Positions 57,696-64,000 of a DNA stretch of 64,000 nucleotides are shown piece after piece; within the stretch, counting starts at the first letter, position 1, and each line of letters starts with the position of its first letter. A program made the translations under genes and the position numbers. Under the pieces are notes generated by a model that saw only the letters and a program-made list of their open reading frames with translations, had not been told where the DNA came from and searched no databases. Source of the DNA: Hemileia vastatrix (taxonomy: Eukaryota > Basidiomycota > Pucciniomycetes > Pucciniales > Zaghouaniaceae); the NCBI GenBank assembly GCA_030280995.1, contig JASXTE010000002.1, forward strand, positions 17,056,683-17,120,682, read 5' to 3'.

Positions 57696-58430
57696 TATGC
57701 CTTCCTCACTTTCAAATCATGATAAATTACATAAAGAAATGACTTTTATGGCTCTTGAACTGCTCTTGGACTCTGATTGAAATTCTGATTCTGATCTAGA
57801 AGAAGATTTTGTCTTTTTATCAAAAATGGCCACGAAACGTTACCTTCTTCCCAGAAAGCCTCAAGTACTTCATACCCCCAAGTACACCATCCAAACACTT
57901 CTTAACCTATCTACACCCAGTTTTAGACAGCTGTTCAGGACTTCTCAGGAATGTTTCCTTAAATTGCTTGAGCTTATTCAGGATCATCCCATATTTCACA
58001 ATAATTCTCAAAAATAACAACAACATCCTTCAATTCAATTGGCCATCACACTATGTCATTTGGGTTCAAATGGTAATGGAGCCTCTTTGAAACATTTAGA
58101 AAATGTCTTTGATTTAGGGTATGGTTCAGTTAACACTTATACCAAACAATGTATCACTGCCATCAACTCCTTGTAATCTCAACTTCTCACCTGGCCAACA
58201 AAAGAAGAGCAACTTGAATCATCTCAGGTTATGCAAGCAGAGGGCTTCCAAGAATGTATTGGTTTTGTTGATGGTACTGCTATTCCTTTGAGCCAGAAAC
58301 CTGCTCAAGGTGGAAAAAATTACTTTCACATTCTTGTCAAAAATTTTCACCAAAATATTTACAAGTCAAAAAAATTCTATATCTGTTTTAAAAAATTGGC
58401 AATACTCTCCCCTGCATTTTATTGAAGCAA
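57696..58430 (+). pseudogene. Truncated Harbinger transposase, copy 2
   Basis: Same truncation after GGxN as copy 1, plus three in-frame stops: TGA near 57777 (TGC in copy 1), TAA near 58014 (GAA) and TAA near 58173 (AAA). The first-Asp region GFVDGTAIPLSQKPA is present. Confidence 0.75.
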
Positions 58431-58541
58431 GGGGTGGATATCACCAAAATTTTTCTAAGTCATCAATTTCACATGTCAGATTTGAAAATTTGGCAATACC
58501 CCCCACCCCCCCCTGCATTTTATTGAAGTAAGTGGTGGAAG

Positions 58542-58745
58542 TCATCTAAATTTAATATAATTATGTAAATTATTAAATAAATATCTAATATATATCACTT
58601 TCCCTAGTTTAAAGTAATCACAATCCCTCAAGCCAAAATGCAGACCAAGTCTAGAAACAAAAGTTTGGGACTTTCCACAGGTATAGGCTAGAGGAACCCC
58701 ATGAAACAAATAAATGTTATCATGATTACCATTTATACAACACAA
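58542..58745 (-). other. Conserved minus-strand frame, copy 2
   Basis: Counterpart of 51781-51984 with few substitutions. Confidence 0.4.
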
Positions 58746-58880
58746 GGTCGTGGGCCCATTACTTTAGTTGAGGAAATTGATACATAAAAAATATTTATTA
58801 AAAATTTATGAAAAAATATAAAATGTTTGATGACAACTCTAATCCCCATACTTTTTGGATCTAAATAAAGTTTTTTTAAA

Positions 58881-59535
58881 TCAATTAACTTTACCTTCTT
58901 TCATTACCTTATTGATTCTTTGAATCAACTTATGACTGGTTTGAAATGAGAATCCAAAATGTGTTAAATCTTGACAGGATTCCAAACCAGGAGGAGCTTT
59001 GGTCATTTGATGATTATCCTTAGAAGAATTCGAAATAGTTTCGATGATACCATTTCCCAAACCAAAATCAATGATGCACCGGTGGTCTGGAAAATATAAA
59101 CCATGTCATTTGATTTTAGCTGGAGATGGTATTGGTTGGCCAGTAATTGGTTTGATATATGAGAATATACCAAAAGTATGAAAATTGGTGTCCTTGGTAT
59201 CGGTGTGAATTTTATTGTGAAATCCAGAATGAGTGATAATAACATTAGAAAATAAAAGATATTTGTGGCTGATATCTTCCCATTAGGAGTCACACCAATT
59301 TGGTATTCCAACTTTGGTTGCAAGTTCATGATTTTTTTCAAATGCTTTATTAAAGTGCTTTTTGAGTCGAAGAGCAAGAAAAGAGTTCAAGGAAGGTAGA
59401 GTGTCCCATAAGCAAAAATCTTCATCTTTTTGAGCTTTAGTGATATTCTTAAGCAACGAATACATGCCTATATAATTGAAATGCCTAGATAATAATCATA
59501 TAAGAGTTTCAGAATCCTTATCCTCTAAATATGCA
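58881..59535 (-). pseudogene. Tet/JBP-like 2OG-Fe(II) dioxygenase, copy 2
   Basis: As copy 1 but with the iron motif intact (KIHTDTKD) and Arg codon CGA where copy 1 has TGA (ALRLKKH). It has a 3-codon longer loop (TGQPIP). Own defects: TAA after NWCDS (about 59286) and TGA after AKIK (about 59107). The distal segment is SKDNHQMTK. The two copies decayed independently from an open ancestor. Confidence 0.75.
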
Positions 59536-60972
59536 ATAAAAAATGTGAAATAAGACAAGTGAAATATGGAAAAAAGGCTCAACTTCAAAGTTCAAAATCT
59601 CAGCAACCACTGAACCTAATTCAAACCTGTTTAAGGGAAATGAAACATATGCTTTAGTAGAATCTTCAGTTAAAGGACATGTGATTTAAATAAACCTAAC
59701 CCTAATTTGTTACATAAAAAAATGAAATAAAAATTTAAATTGGGAAAAAAAAGGCTCAACTTTAACGGTCAATATCTCAACAACCACTGAATCAAATTCA
59801 AATCTGTTTGTGGGAAATGAAAGGTAGCCTTCAGGAGAATCTTCAGTAAAAAGAACATTAGATTTGAATAAACCTAACCCTAATTCCGAGTCTGATTTTC
59901 AAAATTTTATAAAAACTTGAAAAGTGGTAATGAAGATGAGATCAAAATGAGTTTTATAAGTTCACTGTTATCCAGATAAGAGTCATACATATATTTAAGT
60001 ATGAACTTTTCATAAAAGGAATGAGATATCATATAGGCATGAAAAAAGGAGATGAAACTTACCTTGATTGAAAAGTAGGAAAAATAGAGTGAGAAAGATT
60101 GATGTTGGAATTGTGGGGAAATTGAATATGGAGTAAGTGAAATGCATAAAGAATGTGCAATGTATGTGTTTCAATGAAATGGAGCCAAAAAAAAGCGAAA
60201 TAAGGGAAAGGGGGGATAATGACCATGCCAAGGAGGGATGAAGAGTTGGGTGATGGAGCTAAAAAAGAAAGTAAAGAGGGAGAGAAAAAAAAGGTTAATT
60301 ATACCATTGAAATCCAAAATAACCACTTACAAAAAAAATTTAGATAAAAAAAATAAAATAAACAGAAAAAAACAAAAAAAATTATAATTAGTAATCCTAA
60401 AATCAAAAAAAAGAATAAAGTGACTTACCTGGAGAGATGAGATGACAAAATGAATGAAGCCAAATTGTTTGAGGGATGTTGGAGGAGAATAGGAAAAGGA
60501 TATGAGGGATGAATGAAAAAAAAAATCACTGACAAAATATGCGATTTCAGAAAATATGCGATTTCATGTTGAGCTGGTGAAAGAAAACCAATGAGCCATC
60601 CAAAAAAAAAATTTCACCGTAAATTCCAAAAAAAAATGAATATGCAACAAACCAAAATACCAACCCAAGTGAATAAAGTACACAAAGAGGACATTTGGAG
60701 AGTATAAAATGGTATGGGAAAGAAAGGGATGATGTGGCCAACATGTGGATTTGAAAAAAAAATGACGAAAAAAGTGCTGATTTGAGGTCAGAACTGACAT
60801 CCATTATTGAAATAAGTGACACTTTTGCCAAATTTAAGTGCTGATTTGTAAGTGCTGATTTGGTTTGAAATCCGCACTTAAGTTAAGTGCGGATTTTCCA
60901 GAACTGACACCCCCTAATATGTACAAAGAAAAATAAAACATATCTTTTTATCTATAAATTACTAACTTACAT

Positions 60973-61100
<128 letters not shown>

Positions 61101-61877
61101 CTACTATTTACAAGTGAGTACTTATATACATTTTTTATTTTCAGTGCCCCTTTCTTCTGTTTCCTTTCCCTACAGTTTTTCCTACACAAGTTCAGTGCTA
61201 ATACAAGTATATCAAATGGTTTCTTAATATCTCAAAGATCTAAGTACATTTATTAGCATGGGTTTTGGCTTCAATAGCATCTTGAAAATACACTTCTTAA
61301 GATCCCTCACTAAATAATAGGTAATGCATTGCCTTTCATACCTATTGCAATGAGCCACGCTGGCAACACAAGTATCCAATAATTGTGAAACCCTTCACGC
61401 TTCAGCAAATGACTTTCCTATCTCTAGTCCTATCTTTCTTATCCTTTTATTAAGTGCTAACTTTAAAGCCTTTTGTCTTTCTAGCACTTCTACTTATTTC
61501 TCTAACACGTTTTCTATCTTCATGGGCAGTCACAGCTTCTCCCAAAAGCATCACTACTAACTTAAGCATAAATTTCCATGCCACCTCTATTGCCTCCTTG
61601 TAAGTCCATATTATACATCTAGCGCTTCTTATGACGTTTTTCAAGTACATACCATATTTCCTTGTCCTTTAGCTCATTATGTACTTACCCTAACCTTTTT
61701 CTTTCTGCAGCTTATAATTCCATAATACACAAAAAAACTGGTCATGGAGAGTCTACCTTTTCTGCACTATCACATCCCTTTGTTGCGCTCATGTAGTGAT
61801 CCTACTTGAAAACCCCTTTGATGCACTTGCTGAGAGCTGAGAAATAGCTGCATTACTGCAAGATGTGTACCACAGCA

Positions 61878-62823
61878 AGTGGAAGACCAACTTGAGTGGA
61901 CTTTACAAAGCCAAAAAAGGCATCAAAGTTAGATTTAATTTTAAGCCAGTTAATTAAAATCTGAAGGTCAGACAGTTTCAATTGAGTAAATTTGTGAGAA
62001 GTTGATTTTGGGAAAGGTATGAAGAATCAACACTAAACAAAGAAATCAGTGAAAAAAGAAAAATTTTGTTGAAAAAAAGGAGAAACTAACAAAGATTTTA
62101 GATATTTATGATGTCTTGTATAAAAATAAGAGGGCTTGAGTATAGAAAGTTGAGCAGGAACATCTTCAAAAAAATAGAATAAAATGTAATAGACTTACTG
62201 CAGTGTGAAAAAGAAAAATTTGATTTGTAAATGAACTGGGAGAGAAGAGTTGTGATGTGTAGTATATGGGTGAGGATGGAAGGAAGGTAATGCACAGCTG
62301 ATTGTGAGGATGTGGGTACTTGTGAGCTGAGTGGCAGTAAAGAAAATTGTACAAAAGTAGGAAATATTTCACCCTATGTTTGAGACCCCAATTACCAAAT
62401 AAACCATGCTTCATGGTCTGTTTGTGTGTTGTTTTCAAATTAAACATGCTAGGTGTGTTTGGTAATGTTTGAGACCCCCTATTATATATATTTTATGGGA
62501 TATAAATAATTAAATAATTATAAATATTAATTTGTATGTAATTTATAAAGATATTTAGTAAAATATATTTAAATTTTAAAATTTATAATTGTACATAATT
62601 TATAATGATTTTTAATAATATATATAGAGATTATTACAATATATAAATATATATTTAATTATAAAATAAAATATCAACTAATATAAAGATTAATATTTTT
62701 TTACTTACACTTAAATGATTGCACATAAACAGAGATATAAAAAAAACTTACCTTTAAAAAGAAAATTATTAAAGTCTTAAACTCTACTAAAAAGGCAAAA
62801 AGGCTACTATTATAAAAGGTAAA
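61878..62823. other. Non-coding flank
   Basis: No supported gene. A GACCCCC terminus followed by TATTA at 62469-62480 looks like the right end of another GGGGG-tipped MITE. GTTTGAGACCCC occurs twice, near 62377 and 62463; the left end was not located. Confidence 0.4.
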
Positions 62824-63353
62824 ATTATTATATTATTGCAAGTTGAGAAAAGATCTGAGCAAAAATGGGTATTTGGAGGTGTGCTTTTATATTTAAATCA
62901 GGGGCTGATGGGTTAGAAAGACATGGCCAAGGATCCTCTGTGTTCTGGAATTTTAGGCAGCAAATATCTGAAAAAAAACAGGATTTAGCTTGAAGAAATG
63001 TTAAAAAAAGGAGGTAAGAGAGAAAAAATATTATCAAGATTAAAAAAAGGTGTGAAAAATATACTAAATTATAAGAGAAAAAAAAACTCATCTTGAGGGA
63101 CCATAGACTATTTTCAAATCCTCTTGGACAAGGATGATCCATAAATAGTCAATTTTTGGAAAGAAAAAATACCTCATTCAGGAGTGAAGTTTTTCTCTTA
63201 CCATCCATAGACTAATTCTGGATTAATCTTGTGCACAAGGATGGAACTAACAGGATTTTCTTTTAGGTCTATTTGGGTGTATCCAGAAGCTTCAGTAAAA
63301 ATAAAAGTGGTGGAGTACACCCAAAGGACCTAAAGGTAAATCCTCTTAGTTCC

Positions 63354-63371
63354 ATCCTTGTGCACAAGGAT
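63354..63371. repeat. 18-bp perfect palindrome in the foldback arm
   Basis: ATCCTTGTGCACAAGGAT. The left arm has the near copy at 63226-63242. Confidence 0.8.
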
Positions 63372-63475
63372 AATCTGGCAACAGCCTATGGATGGTAAGA
63401 AAAAATACTTCACTCCTGAATGAGGTATTTTTTCTTTCAGACCATTGACTATTGATGGATCATTCTTGTCCAAGA

Positions 63476-63725
63476 CACTACGCAATATAGGGGGTGGACT
63501 TGCTAGCAAGTCCTCAACCTGAACTCAGATGGAACTCAGACTGAACTCATACTGAACCCATACTGAACTCTACTTGAACACCCACCTAAAACTGTTCTTC
63601 TGAGTGGTGTTCATTCCTGATTGTATGGCTCCTTTATCAATAGCTCAATGTGTGTTCAATCTATGGTGAGTTTGGGTCCAAGGTTGCGGACTTGCTAGCA
63701 AGTCCGCCCCCCATATTGTGTGGTG
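63476..63725. mobile_element. CACTA-like MITE, family 2, copy 2
   Basis: 250 bp, nearly identical to 21431-21691 but one internal repeat shorter. Perfect 3-bp duplication AGA (63473-63475, 63726-63728). Both 18-bp palindromes are intact. It sits in the right arm of the foldback element. Confidence 0.92.
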
Positions 63726-64000
63726 AGAGGATGCAAAAATAGTCTATGGTCCCTCAAAGTGATTTTTTTTCTCCTTTTTTTAATCTTGCTAATATTTTTT
63801 TCTCTCTCATGTCCTATTTTTAATCTCTCTTCAAGCTAACTTCTATTTTTTTTCAGATATTTGCTGCTAAAAATTTTAGAACACAGAATGTCCTTGGCTG
63901 TTTCTCTCTACCCAATCAGCCCCTGATTTGAATATAAAAGTGCACCTCTAAATTCAAATTTTTGCTCAGATCTTTCCTCAACTTGAAATAATATAATAAT

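Larger units (their letters stand above)
57412..60914 (+). mobile_element. Harbinger-like element, copy 2 (in element C LTR)
   Basis: 3503 bp, same ends and palindromes as copy 1, TAATA on both sides (57407-57411, 60915-60919). It differs from copy 1 by scattered substitutions and small indels. Confidence 0.88.
62824..64000. mobile_element. Foldback element with arms of about 480 bp
   Basis: From ATTATTATATTATTGCAAG at 62824, the left arm is matched in inverted orientation by the right arm, which ends at the window edge. Matching blocks run from the tip inward (GATCTGAGCAAAAAT, CAGCAAATATCTGAAAAAAA, GGGACCATAGACTATTTT, AATACCTCATTCAGGAGTGA, TTGTGCACAAGGATGGAACT) to a centre near 63300. The right arm is interrupted by a MITE. 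No coding capacity. It may extend slightly past the window. Confidence 0.88.

Noticed and set aside
61450..62447. Small minus ORFs right of element C
   Set aside because: Part lies in the element C LTR, part in AT-rich flank; no domain or conservation seen.

Overview
This is an AT-rich, intron-bearing eukaryotic window made almost entirely of nested transposable elements. The best fit is a rust fungus (Pucciniales) with an expanded genome. The reasons are the Ty3/Gypsy pol families, the Harbinger-like transposases, the Tet/JBP-like 2OG-Fe(II) dioxygenase coding remnants of a type I recognise from rusts, introns of about 50-95 nt with CTAAC/TTAAC-like branch points, and one gene with effector features. 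The species is not determinable by eye. No tRNA, rRNA or CRISPR was seen.

Layout. 59-1336: LTR preceded by a polypurine tract, so probably the 3' LTR of an element lying mostly left of the window. 1337-2220: rearranged Harbinger debris. 2418-2966: two small MITEs. 3311-7330: the only island not dominated by transposons. It holds one three-exon gene (4533-6422) encoding a predicted secreted protein with an EAR-like LxLxL motif and a C-terminal basic NLS-like stretch. 7336-8790: Harbinger transposase pseudogene, cut by Gypsy element A (8791-18781, minus strand). Element A is itself cut by a solo LTR (10866-11670) and by a foreign LTR (15592-16920). 18782-21744: Harbinger 3' material with three or four MITEs.

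22077-29939 (element D, gag only) and 33445-45111 (element B, gag-pro-RT-RNase H) are minus-strand Gypsy elements of one family. Both carry, on the opposite strand near the 3' LTR, a spliced gene for a small Zn2Cys6-like protein; B has a second, larger one. The same region holds repeated stem-loops, one with a compensatory base-pair change. Solo LTRs sit at 25743-26933 and 29942-31230 with exact 5-bp target duplications. Between D and B (31236-33444) lies AT-rich DNA containing an array of palindromes with a period of about 53 bp.

45201-46158 is an opposite-strand LTR of the B/D family. 46160-61877 is Gypsy element C (minus strand) with two nearly identical Harbinger derivatives inserted in it: 50660-54337 in pol and 57412-60914 in the 5' LTR. 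Each derivative carries a truncated transposase on plus and a decayed Tet/JBP-like dioxygenase gene on minus. A 120-bp CA repeat lies at 60979-61098. 62824-64000 is a foldback element of about 1.18 kb with arms of nearly 500 bp, interrupted by a CACTA-like MITE at 63476-63725.

Almost every transposon gene is broken by stops or frameshifts, so only the effector-like gene looks intact. The observations most worth following are the spliced antisense zinc-cluster genes in a Gypsy family, the covarying stem-loops beside them, the Harbinger-Tet/JBP association, and the EAR/NLS effector candidate.
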